From Verrucomicrobiota bacterium (GTDB lineage: Bacteria > Verrucomicrobiota > Verrucomicrobiia > Methylacidiphilales > Verrucolacustridaceae): a stretch of DNA of 8,942 bases. The first letter of the stretch is position 1. Each line of letters opens with the position of its first letter. Shown here in pieces: positions 1 to 6,936 of this stretch. The stretch covers positions 1 through 8,942 of the forward strand of contig RGYX01000031.1 of the NCBI GenBank assembly GCA_010031845.1, given 5' to 3'. The notes under the pieces were generated by a model. That model did not search any database. It was not told the origin of the DNA and was given only the letters and a program-made list of their open reading frames with translations. The position numbers and the translations under genes are program-made.

Positions 1-433
1 GGGAAAAATAGCGCTCCTTAGCCCGGGTGGAATCCTCGTCTCGGCGGATGCCAGTCACCAAAGCGTCCCATTTGTATTTTGCCAACGCCTGCTGTAGAGC
101 CAACGACTTGAGTTCATGCGTCACCGTGACCGGGTCGTGCGTTTCATAACCGATGCCCCGCTTCCGAGCCTCCTCATTCACGATCACAATCAAATCGATC
201 TCGTAGTGCTTTCTGGCCCATTCGCGAAAGGCCAACATCTCGGGAAATTCATAGGTGGTGTCAATGTGCACCAACGGAAACGGAATCTTTCCGGCAAAAG
301 CCTTTTTTGCCAGCCAGATAAGGGTATTTGAATCCTTGCCCATTGACCAAGGCATAGCCATGTTTTTGAAATTCGCGAAGGCCTCGCGAAATATATAAAT
401 GCTTTGATCCTCAAGGTGTTGCAAATACGACAT
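1..433 (-). CDS. cysD: Sulfate adenylyltransferase subunit 2 (CysD), C-terminus cut off by window edge
   Basis: CysD is the catalytic small subunit of ATP sulfurylase: with the GTPase CysN it makes adenosine 5'-phosphosulfate (APS) from sulfate and ATP in the cytoplasm. The first 144 residues are visible, about half of the usual 300. They contain the PP-loop SMGKDS (residues 30-35), the segment HIDTTYEFPEM (56-66), and GIRRDEDSTRAKER (128-141), which corresponds to the GARRDEEKSRAKER signature of E. coli CysD. The frame is open from ATG at 433 to the window edge. The N-terminus MSYLQHLEDQSIYIFREA aligns with the start of CysD proteins, which fixes the start; there is no Shine-Dalgarno site. 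The sequence departs from the enterobacterial type (MPWSMGKDSNTL in place of MLYSIGKDSSVM), so it belongs to a divergent CysD branch. It is divergent from cysH. A CysD-like PP-loop enzyme with another role is possible but less likely beside cysH. Confidence 0.93.
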   Translation of the reverse strand, partial: MSYLQHLEDQSIYIFREAFANFKNMAMPWSMGKDSNTLIWLAKKAFAGKIPFPLVHIDTTYEFPEMLAFREWARKHYEIDLIVIVNEEARKRGIGYETHDPVTVTHELKSLALQQALAKYKWDALVTGIRRDEDSTRAKERYFS

Positions 434-442
434 AAATGATAG

Positions 443-471
443 ACTTTATTGGTTTTTGAATTAAATTACAA
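443..471 (-). promoter_or_regulatory. Candidate promoter of cysD
   Basis: Read on the minus strand, TTGTAA (471-466) is a 4/6 match to the -35 box. A 17-nt spacer separates it from TAAAGT (448-443), a 4/6 match to the -10 box. Transcription would begin only a few bases before the cysD ATG at 433, giving an almost leaderless mRNA, which agrees with the absence of a Shine-Dalgarno site. The -35 box lies only 2 bp from the cysH ATG, so the promoter for cysH must overlap this element or lie within cysD. The whole divergent spacer is only 40 bp and AT-rich. Confidence 0.3.
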
Positions 472-473
472 GC

Positions 474-1193
474 ATGATTCGGGAGCCAGCCATAAAGAAA
501 AGGCCCGCTGAGCCGAGGGACTCTTTGGATGAGAATTTTGATAGGAAGTCCGCCCAAGAGCGTATTCAGTGGGCGCTCCACCAATTTCCCGGGAAGGCCA
601 TTCTCACCACCTCTTTCGGAGCCCAATCCTCTGCCCTTCTTCACCTGGCCGCTCAAATTCAGCCGGATCTGCCCGTCCTCTTCATCGACACGGGTTACCA
701 TTTTCCTGAAACCATCTCCTTCGCCGAAGAATTGACCCGGAGATTAAAACTCAACCTCAAGACCTACCGCCCACTTCTCTCTCCTTCTGAAATCGAGTCG
801 CGTTACGGCCATCTTTGGGAGCAGGGACCGGAAGGGCTCGAGCAGTTTCATGAAATCATCCGCGTGGAGCCCCTCCGCCGAGCTCTTCGTGACTTGAATC
901 CGGATATCTGGATTGCCGGCCTGCGGCGATCCTCTTCCGAATCCCGCCAAAAAATGAACTTCCTCACCCGCCAAGATGCCCGCTTCAAATTTCTTCCCCT
1001 GCTCGATTGGTCGGATCGCGACCTCGGCCAATATCTTCACACGCATTCCCTCCCCTACCATCCTCTTTGGGCCCAAGGCTATGTCTCCATCGGCGATCGG
1101 GTAACCACCAAGCGCCTCGACGAGGTTTCCGATCCGTCCCAACTCCGCCATTTCGGCTGGAAGAGGGAATGCGGAATCCACGACCGAGTCTGA
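474..1193 (+). CDS. cysH: Phosphoadenylyl-sulfate (PAPS) reductase, thioredoxin-dependent
   Basis: This enzyme reduces PAPS to sulfite and adenosine 3',5'-bisphosphate using thioredoxin or glutaredoxin, a cytoplasmic step of assimilatory sulfate reduction. At 239 residues it matches the family (E. coli CysH is about 244). Visible motifs are the PP-loop region TTSFGAQSS (45-53), DTGYHFPET (72-80), YGHLWEQG (111-118), GLRRSSSESR (149-158), YHPLWAQGYVSIGD (195-208) and the C-terminal KRECGIH (230-236) with catalytic Cys233. Cys233 is the only cysteine in the protein. The paired CC...CxxC ligands of the 4Fe-4S cluster found in APS reductases are missing, so PAPS rather than APS is the expected substrate, and an APS kinase (CysC) should be encoded elsewhere. 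No Shine-Dalgarno site precedes ATG 474. The gene is divergent from cysD, an unusual split of two genes that are often co-directional. The 123 bp after the gene, up to infA, hold a short palindrome (1216-1225) without a T-run and no gene that I can see. Confidence 0.95.
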   Translation: MIREPAIKKRPAEPRDSLDENFDRKSAQERIQWALHQFPGKAILTTSFGAQSSALLHLAAQIQPDLPVLFIDTGYHFPETISFAEELTRRLKLNLKTYRPLLSPSEIESRYGHLWEQGPEGLEQFHEIIRVEPLRRALRDLNPDIWIAGLRRSSSESRQKMNFLTRQDARFKFLPLLDWSDRDLGQYLHTHSLPYHPLWAQGYVSIGDRVTTKRLDEVSDPSQLRHFGWKRECGIHDRV

Positions 1194-1316
1194 CCTCCAA
1201 CCTTACACTCTGACTCGAGGCCTCGTCGGGTCCGTCATTTGAAGACATCCTTACGGCTAGGATCCACGCCCCACCGGACAAAAAGATTCCCTGAACATGG
1301 AACTTCGATAGTATGA

Positions 1317-1580
1317 ATGGCTATGGCCGGTGAAGTAGTTGAAGTCGAGGGAGTCGTCAAGGCGGTGCTGAAGGGCACCCTTTTTCGCGTGGAGTTGATC
1401 AATGGTCATGCCGTCTTGGCCCATATTTCCGGAAAAATGAGGAAGAATTTCATCCGTCTCAACACGGGCGACAAAGTAAAGATGGAGATGTCCCCCTACG
1501 ACTTAAGCAAAGGCCGGATCACCTACCGCATTCCGCCCCCCACTCCCGACGGTCAACCCACCGCCCCGGTTCCGGTTTAA
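1317..1580 (+). CDS. infA: Translation initiation factor IF-1 with C-terminal extension
   Basis: IF-1 binds the A site of the 30S subunit and works with IF-2 and IF-3 during initiation. The single OB-fold is complete: [20 protein letters not shown] (23-42), [20 protein letters not shown] (44-63) and SKGRITYR (64-71) match the family almost residue for residue. The usual length is about 72 residues. Here a tail of 16 residues rich in Pro and Thr ([16 protein letters not shown], 72-87) follows the last beta strand. Three ATGs crowd the start (1313, 1317, 1323). Only 1317 and 1323 are in frame; 1317 is chosen, with 1323 possible. The ATG at 1313 opens only a six-codon frame. A weak GGAA lies 14 nt upstream. 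The TAA stop (1578-1580) overlaps the stop of the convergent GH1 gene. No terminator separates the two. Confidence 0.95.
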   Translation: MAMAGEVVEVEGVVKAVLKGTLFRVELINGHAVLAHISGKMRKNFIRLNTGDKVKMEMSPYDLSKGRITYRIPPPTPDGQPTAPVPV

Positions 1581-3082
1581 CTCTCTCCCGCTATCAACTC
1601 GGCATACGTCTGCCAGGGCACATCCCCGCCGTTATCCCGGGGAATCCGCTCTAACTCTGCCGACTGAAAGTCCACGCCAAAGAGCCCGAACCGCGGGGCA
1701 TAGGTCCCCCACTCGTAGTTGTCTGTTAACGACCAGTGAAAGTACCCGATCAGGGGCCATCCCTCCGCCCGAAGCTTTTTCACCTCCAACACATGCTGAC
1801 GCAGGAAATAACTGCGGCTTTGCTGGTCTTCCCTCCTTTGGCAGGCCTCATCCGAGGAACATCGCCTCTCGGCCATCCCGTTTTCCGCAATCAAAATGGG
1901 TAGATCCGGGTATTCTGCGCCATATCGCTCAACAAAAAACCGAAGCCCCCGGGGCAAAGCCTTCCAATCCCACCATTTCGTGGCCAAACCCTTGGTCAAC
2001 CACTCTCGCAAACCCACCCGGCCCAGTTGCAGGTCCGCCAAGGAAGGAAGCCGGACGGCATTCCCCACGAATGGATCATAGTAATCAAAAGAAATGTAAT
2101 CCACCACCGGTTCGTCCCGTCTCTCTCTCACCAACGGCACCAGGCGGGAAAAGGTACTCTCATGCAGAAACCTCCGGCTCAAGGCATGTTGGATCTGCTT
2201 GATCAACTCCCCGACCATTTCGGAAAAGATCCCGTGGTGGGGAAAATCCATTCCACGGTAGGCCCGGGTAAACTCGCGAAACCGCTCCTGCAGGAAGGCA
2301 AAAATAGATTCATTGCCATGGGTCTGGCGGGCCCCTTCCAGCACATCCACCAACATCTTATCCATCCAATAAAGATCACTGGCGAAGGTGTTGAAGGAGA
2401 GCATGGGATTCCCCCACGGCGGATGGCGCTGATACAGGGCATGCACCCCTCTTTTGACCCTCACGTGCGCTTCCAGTTGGTTCTGCAAAGCCACCAGCGC
2501 CGCCGCCCACCAGGAACGCCCTCCCGCCGGGAAAGCCCCCACGTTGTAGGTGCAGGCCGCCAGCATGTTCGGCTCATTCAGCGTGATAAACCACCTTGGC
2601 GGCGCAACCCCCCGATCCGTCAGCTTTCGGTTGAGTAACTCCAACATGCGGCACGCATAGTTGGAAAAAATCTCAGGGGTCTCCTCACTCAACCAAGCAT
2701 CCCGCCCCAGCCAGCGCGGAGTGGTGAAATGGGAAAGGGTGACCAACGGCTCAAGATCCCTTGTCCGAAGGGCTGTAATCATGTCGGCATAGCGCGTCAG
2801 GGCCGCCTCCGAGAATTCCCCGCCTGTCTTCTCCGGTTGAAGCCGCGCCCACTCGATTCCAAGGCGGTAGCTCGACAAACCCATCATTTCCGCGCGGTCG
2901 AAATCCTCTTCGTAGCGGTTCCAAAAATCGACTGAGCGCCCCGATTTCTCCACCTTCCCTGCAACCTCCCAATCGTACCAGTTGTTCCTCGGTTGACCCT
3001 CCCCGTTGTAACCGCCCTCGTGTTGGTATGGACTGCAGGATACACCCCAAAGAAACTTCTGTTTCCCCGCTGAAGACTTCAC
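1577..3082 (-). CDS. Glycoside hydrolase family 1 beta-glycosidase (possible lipid-sugar transglycosidase)
   Basis: GH1 enzymes are retaining beta-glycosidases with a TIM barrel. In the 501 residues, [15 protein letters not shown] (10-24) carries the glycone-binding Gln20. [12 protein letters not shown] (72-83) and [11 protein letters not shown] (115-125, His118) follow. TLNEPN supplies the acid/base Glu170 and IAENG the nucleophile Glu400. [12 protein letters not shown] (447-458, with Trp450, Glu457, Trp458) is the normal sugar-binding end of the pocket, followed by [12 protein letters not shown]. Both catalytic acids are present, so an active enzyme is expected. The usual NYY before the nucleophile reads DYY (333-335). 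No signal peptide or membrane segment is visible, so it is probably cytoplasmic. The start is GTG at 3082, because GTGA overlaps the stop of the upstream glycosyltransferase and the next Met is residue 66. Translational coupling replaces a clear Shine-Dalgarno site. Because it is coupled to a diacylglycerol glycosyltransferase, I infer a glycolipid substrate. A general beta-glucosidase or galactosidase is the alternative. Confidence 0.93.
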   Translation of the reverse strand: MKSSAGKQKFLWGVSCSPYQHEGGYNGEGQPRNNWYDWEVAGKVEKSGRSVDFWNRYEEDFDRAEMMGLSSYRLGIEWARLQPEKTGGEFSEAALTRYADMITALRTRDLEPLVTLSHFTTPRWLGRDAWLSEETPEIFSNYACRMLELLNRKLTDRGVAPPRWFITLNEPNMLAACTYNVGAFPAGGRSWWAAALVALQNQLEAHVRVKRGVHALYQRHPPWGNPMLSFNTFASDLYWMDKMLVDVLEGARQTHGNESIFAFLQERFREFTRAYRGMDFPHHGIFSEMVGELIKQIQHALSRRFLHESTFSRLVPLVRERRDEPVVDYISFDYYDPFVGNAVRLPSLADLQLGRVGLREWLTKGLATKWWDWKALPRGLRFFVERYGAEYPDLPILIAENGMAERRCSSDEACQRREDQQSRSYFLRQHVLEVKKLRAEGWPLIGYFHWSLTDNYEWGTYAPRFGLFGVDFQSAELERIPRDNGGDVPWQTYAELIAGES

Positions 3083-4281
3083 TTTTTGCGGGCCGTTTCC
3101 GCCATGGCTTCCTGCTGGTCCGGATGAACCTCGACCGGCTCATGTTCCTGCTCGGCAATCAGCGTCTGCACCACCATCGCCGCCGCCTGGGGATTTCCCA
3201 TTCTGCGTGCGGCCTGTCGCATGGTCTCCAACCTTCCCGGATCCGCCAGCAACTTGCTGACTTTGTATCCGAGGATGGAGATTTCATTACACTTGATGGC
3301 TACCCCTTTTTCCAGAAGTTGATCACTATTCCGCTCCTCCTGCCCGGGGATTGGGTCATAGATCACCATGGGCAACCCTGAGGCCATGGCCTCTGCCGAG
3401 GTCATCCCCCCTGGCTTGCTGACCAACAGATCTGCGGCCCCCATCCAGGAAGGCATGTCGTCCACATAACCCAGAACCCGGAACTCCGCCTTACCCGGAG
3501 ACTCCACAGTTTTGGCCAACTCTGCCTCCACCCGGGCCTTGGCCTCAGGATTTTTCCCGCTGATCACAACCACCTGCGCCCTTTGGGACATCTGCCTCAG
3601 AGATTTCACCACCTGCTCCGCCGGATTCACGCCCAGAGCACCCGCCGAAACCACAATCACCGGACAATCCGCCCGCAGCCCAAGTTTTTGACGAAGGGCC
3701 GGTTGATCCCGATTCTTACCGAATTCCGGGTCGACCGGGATCCCACTCACCGTGATCCTATCCCCCGGAAGACCCAGGGCGGTCAGATAAGCCTTCGTTT
3801 CATCCAGCGCCACGAAGTATCGGTGAAACGCACGGGAAAGCCACATAGCGTGAAAGTCAAAATCCGTCACCACGATCGAAAGTTTTGCCTGAATCGCCTT
3901 TTGGGTAATCAGGTGGGAGATGATTTCTGCCGGCATAAAGTGGGTGCACACTGTGATATCCGGCTGCATTTTGGCCAACAATCGCACCAAGGGGCGGGTA
4001 TTGAGACGATCCAGCAAAAGACGCATCCGGTCCGTCTTCCAAGGTTCGTCGCTTTTTTCGTACCACCAGCCCAACAGCGTCGGAGCATCCTGGACGAGTT
4101 TAATATAAAGTTTGGAATAGAAATCCCGGAAAAGCTTGTTGGTGAAAGCCAACGCATCGACATGGGCGACCTCTGCAATTCCCGGGATCTCATGACACGA
4201 TTTCTCCAAGGCCGCGGCAGCACGCAAATGTCCCGTTCCTGCACTGGTGGAAAGAATTAGAACCTTCTTGGGATGCTTCAC
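3079..4281 (-). CDS. MGDG-synthase/UgtP-like diacylglycerol glycosyltransferase (GT28)
   Basis: The protein belongs to the GT28 family that includes plant MGDG synthase and Bacillus UgtP, which transfer glucose or galactose from UDP-sugar to diacylglycerol at the inner membrane face. In the 400-residue protein, STSAGTGHLRAAAAL (11-25) corresponds to the GGGH lipid-acceptor loop of the N-terminal domain. HFMPAEI (114-120), VTDFDFHAMWL (138-148), RYFVALDETK (154-163) and SGIPVDPEF (179-187) match UgtP-like segments. KPGGMTSAEAMASGLPMVI (289-307) and PIPGQEERN (310-318) form the nucleotide-sugar site. The C-terminus is charged and probably disordered (377-400). An in-frame ATG exists at 4404, but it would overlap the mutS end with unrelated sequence. 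GTG at 4281 follows AGGA at the right distance and begins directly at the family N-terminus, so it is preferred. The gene lies 34 bp after mutS and overlaps GH1 by 4 bp (GTGA). Whether glucose or galactose is transferred, and whether the enzyme is processive, cannot be read from the sequence. Confidence 0.9.
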   Translation of the reverse strand: MKHPKKVLILSTSAGTGHLRAAAALEKSCHEIPGIAEVAHVDALAFTNKLFRDFYSKLYIKLVQDAPTLLGWWYEKSDEPWKTDRMRLLLDRLNTRPLVRLLAKMQPDITVCTHFMPAEIISHLITQKAIQAKLSIVVTDFDFHAMWLSRAFHRYFVALDETKAYLTALGLPGDRITVSGIPVDPEFGKNRDQPALRQKLGLRADCPVIVVSAGALGVNPAEQVVKSLRQMSQRAQVVVISGKNPEAKARVEAELAKTVESPGKAEFRVLGYVDDMPSWMGAADLLVSKPGGMTSAEAMASGLPMVIYDPIPGQEERNSDQLLEKGVAIKCNEISILGYKVSKLLADPGRLETMRQAARRMGNPQAAAMVVQTLIAEQEHEPVEVHPDQQEAMAETARKK

Positions 4282-4289
4282 TTGAAATA

Positions 4290-4293
4290 TCCT
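4290..4293 (-). promoter_or_regulatory. Shine-Dalgarno site that fixes the glycosyltransferase start
   Basis: AGGA (within TTAGGATA, minus strand) stands 8 nt before GTG 4281 in the 34-bp gap after the mutS TAG. It supports the GTG start over the longer in-frame ATG at 4404, which lies inside mutS. It is one of the few convincing ribosome binding sites in the window. Confidence 0.6.
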
Positions 4294-4315
4294 AACCCAG
4301 TTTCGCGGATTTTCC

Positions 4316-6811
4316 CTACCCAAATAGGTCCGGCGTACCGGTGTCCCTTGCCTTGCGACTCTTTCCCTCGCGCGGCTTGATCCGTGCCGGCTTGCCTGAG
4401 GCATCGGTCTCCCTTTCCTCCAGTCCGTGCAAAATCTCCTCCGCTCTCTTTAAAACCTCCGCAGGCAGTCCCGCCAACCTCGCCACCTGAATCCCGTAGC
4501 TGCGATCGGCCTCGCCCTCCACGATCTGACGAAGAAAGACAACCCGGTCCCTATCCTCGCGAACCGCCACGCGAAAGTTTCGAACTCCCGAGCGGGTTAG
4601 AGCCAGTTCTGCCAATTCATGATAGTGGGTGGCGAACAGGGTTTTGGCTTTCACCGTATCATGCAGATGTTCGCCCACGGCCCAGGCAATGCTCAGCCCA
4701 TCCAAAGTGCTCGTTCCGCGTCCAATCTCATCCAGAATGACCAGACTCTCCTCAGTCGCGTTGTGCAAGATCAGCGCCGTTTCATTCATTTCCACCAAAA
4801 AGGTGCTCTGCCCGCGGGCCAGGTCATCCCCCGCCCCGATTCGGGTAAAGATGCGGTCCAAAACCGGAAGCTCCGCCTTTTTCGCGGGAACAAACGAACC
4901 CGCCTGCGCCAGAAGACAGATCAACGCCGACTGCCGAAGGTAGGTGCTTTTCCCCGCCATGTTGGGTCCGGTCAACACGATCAGCGTTCCCTTGTCCTCA
5001 CCCAGATTCAGATCATTGGGGACAAACGGTTCCGCTCCCCCCGCCAAAAGCTGTTCCACCACCGGATGCCGTCCACCCAAAATGTGGATTTTCCCGTCCC
5101 CTCGCATCTGGGGACGCACATACCCCCATCTCCGGGCCGTGGCTGCCAATCCGGCTAACGCATCGAGGCTGCCCAAAGCCTCCGCCGTCTTCTGCAAGGA
5201 GGCGACTCGGACCAACACCGACTCACGCAATTTCGCAAAGAGTTCCAACTCTCTGGCTACGGCCTTTTCCTCCGCCCCCAAAATCTTTTCCTCCATCATT
5301 TTTAATTCCGGAGTGATAAACCTTTCGGCCGCGGCCAAGGTCTGTTTCCGCACATACTCCTTGGGGACCTGATCCAGGTTGGTCTTAGTCACCTCGATGC
5401 CATATCCGGATATGTTGTTGAACCGGATTTTCAGACTCTTGATCCCCGTCCGCTCAATTTCCCTGGCCTGCAGATCGGCGATCCAGTTCCGTCCCTCCCG
5501 CATCGCCTTTCGATAGTCGTCCAACGCCGGATCGTAGCCGTCCCGAATCATCCCCCCCTCCCGCGTGCTGGCGGGGGGCTCCTCCATCACACCTCGGGTC
5601 AGTTCCTCCGCCAGTTCCCGCTCCACCTCAATCTTTCCCGCCCACTCCTTGACCAAGACCCCCTTCACTTCACGAACCCATTGTTTGACATGGGGCAAGG
5701 CCTCCAGAGTCAAACGGAGCGCGGCCAGATCGCGGGCGTTGCCTGTCCCGCTGGCAATTCGACCGGTCAACCTTGCCAAATCCCTCACTTCCTTAAGGGT
5801 CTCGCGAAAGTCATCCAACAGCCCCGCATCCTCCAAAAACCCCTCCACCGCCTCGTGCCGAGCCTCGATCTCCATGCAATTTCGCAGAGGTCGAATCAGC
5901 CAACTGCGCAACTCCCTACCCCCCATGGCCGTCACCGTCTGGTCGATCGCCCGGATCAGGCTGGTGTCCGGACCGGGGATGGCCGGCTGCAGGATTTCCA
6001 GATTCCGCTGTGTCGCTGAATCAAGGCGAAGACAGTTCTCAGATCGAAACGGTCGGGGCGCCTGGAGATGCTGGGCCGCATGCTTCAGGGTCTCTGTCAG
6101 ATAGCGGACCAAGGCACCGGCGGTGGCCACCGCCGGACCTAACCCCCGACAGCCAAACCCATCCAAACTTTGGACCCGAAAATGATCACAAAGAAGGGTT
6201 CGCCCCGTCTCCTCCTCCAGCGTCCATTCCGGAATCCGGGTTACCGTGGCGCCAGGGTCTAACCACTCCTGCACCCCTTTCTCCTCTTCCGCCAATAGAA
6301 TCTCCACGGGATTCGCCCGCCGAACTTCCTCGCGGCATGCCGTTTCGTCCGCCGGCTCGGAAAGTCGCAATTCCCCCGTGGTGGCATCCAGCAGGGCAAA
6401 GCCCCAATTCACCTTTTTTCCATCGCCCCGCCGCACGGCCGCCAGCCAACGCGGGAGTTTGGGCTCGGAAAGCTCAACCCCCACGGCACACCCGGGGCTG
6501 AGAATCCGGGTGATCGCCCGTTCCACCATCTGCCCTGGCTTCACTTCACCCACCTGATCGCATAGGGCGACCCGTTTGCCGGCCGCCAGAAGTTTTGTCA
6601 CATACCCCTCTGCCGCGTGAAAGGGCAGGCCGCACATGGGCACGCCATTCCTCTTGGTCAGGGTCAGGTTTAGCAAACGTACCCCCTCCTCGGCATCCCC
6701 CATGAACAGCTCGTAAAAGTCCCCCAACCGGAAAAGGAGTAGGGCATCGCGCGGAACCTGACCCCGCAGTTTTTGGTACTGCCGCATCATGGGGGTGGAA
6801 GCCTCGGCCAT
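4316..6811 (-). CDS. mutS: DNA mismatch repair protein MutS
   Basis: MutS binds mismatches and small loops and recruits MutL by an ATP-driven sliding-clamp switch. The full-length protein of 831 residues is close to E. coli (853). The N-terminal mismatch-recognition domain carries GDFYELF with the Phe32-x-Glu34 reading head. NGVPMCGLPFHAAEGYV (55-71) is typical of domain I. SATQRNLEILQ (265-275) and RELRSWLIRPL (299-309) lie in the lever domain and IRFNNISGYGIEVTKTN (462-478) in the clamp domain. The ATPase has Walker A GPNMAGKST (615-623), the signature around ARGQSTFLVEM (665-675), Walker B LVILDEIGRGTST (690-702) and the ATHYHEL histidine segment (727-733). The C-terminus is a basic linker ending in TPDLFG, which may be a sliding-clamp-binding peptide, though this is a guess. 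ATG 6811 gives the family N-terminus and is directly preceded by AGAGAGG. It is the first gene of a unit with the two glycosylation genes. No mutL is in the window. Confidence 0.97.
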   Translation of the reverse strand: MAEASTPMMRQYQKLRGQVPRDALLLFRLGDFYELFMGDAEEGVRLLNLTLTKRNGVPMCGLPFHAAEGYVTKLLAAGKRVALCDQVGEVKPGQMVERAITRILSPGCAVGVELSEPKLPRWLAAVRRGDGKKVNWGFALLDATTGELRLSEPADETACREEVRRANPVEILLAEEEKGVQEWLDPGATVTRIPEWTLEEETGRTLLCDHFRVQSLDGFGCRGLGPAVATAGALVRYLTETLKHAAQHLQAPRPFRSENCLRLDSATQRNLEILQPAIPGPDTSLIRAIDQTVTAMGGRELRSWLIRPLRNCMEIEARHEAVEGFLEDAGLLDDFRETLKEVRDLARLTGRIASGTGNARDLAALRLTLEALPHVKQWVREVKGVLVKEWAGKIEVERELAEELTRGVMEEPPASTREGGMIRDGYDPALDDYRKAMREGRNWIADLQAREIERTGIKSLKIRFNNISGYGIEVTKTNLDQVPKEYVRKQTLAAAERFITPELKMMEEKILGAEEKAVARELELFAKLRESVLVRVASLQKTAEALGSLDALAGLAATARRWGYVRPQMRGDGKIHILGGRHPVVEQLLAGGAEPFVPNDLNLGEDKGTLIVLTGPNMAGKSTYLRQSALICLLAQAGSFVPAKKAELPVLDRIFTRIGAGDDLARGQSTFLVEMNETALILHNATEESLVILDEIGRGTSTLDGLSIAWAVGEHLHDTVKAKTLFATHYHELAELALTRSGVRNFRVAVREDRDRVVFLRQIVEGEADRSYGIQVARLAGLPAEVLKRAEEILHGLEERETDASGKPARIKPREGKSRKARDTGTPDLFG

Positions 6812-6936
6812 CCTCTCTTTTCCCCCTATCCCGCCTTCATCTCAATGCCCAAGCCATGGAATTGTGGATAGAATGCGTCTGGTTGCGCACATATGCGATG
6901 GTCGCCAACCGAGCCCCACTATTTTAGAGTCAGGGG
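6812..6936. promoter_or_regulatory. Divergent intergenic region between mutS and the glycosyltransferase
   Basis: These 125 bp must hold the promoters for the mutS unit (leftward) and for the glycosyltransferase (rightward). On the plus strand TAGAAT (6869-6874) is a 5/6 match to a -10 box, but the -35 position is poor (TGCCCA, 6846-6851). No good minus-strand promoter was found. ATGCG occurs twice, 20 bp apart (6873-6877 and 6893-6897), with CGCA-cata-TGCG as a small inverted repeat overlapping the second copy. These could be an operator, but they are too short to claim. Confidence 0.25.

Noticed and set aside
1216..1225. CGAGGCCTCG palindrome after cysH as a terminator
   Set aside because: It is a perfect palindrome with no room for a loop beyond a 3-bp stem, and no T-run follows.
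2027..2638. 203-codon open frame on the plus strand opposite the GH1 gene
   Set aside because: It lies wholly antisense to a well-supported GH1 gene and its protein resembles no family. GC-rich codons on the other strand make such frames common.
4282..4404. N-terminal extension of the glycosyltransferase starting at ATG 4404
   Set aside because: The extra 41 residues overlap the mutS C-terminus, are basic and unlike the family, and the GTG at 4281 has a Shine-Dalgarno site.
5565..6104. 179-codon open frame on the plus strand opposite mutS, with similar ones at 4619-5158 and 6010-6501
   Set aside because: They have Ser/Pro/Arg-rich composition typical of an antisense shadow and lie entirely inside mutS, whose domains are continuous in its own frame.
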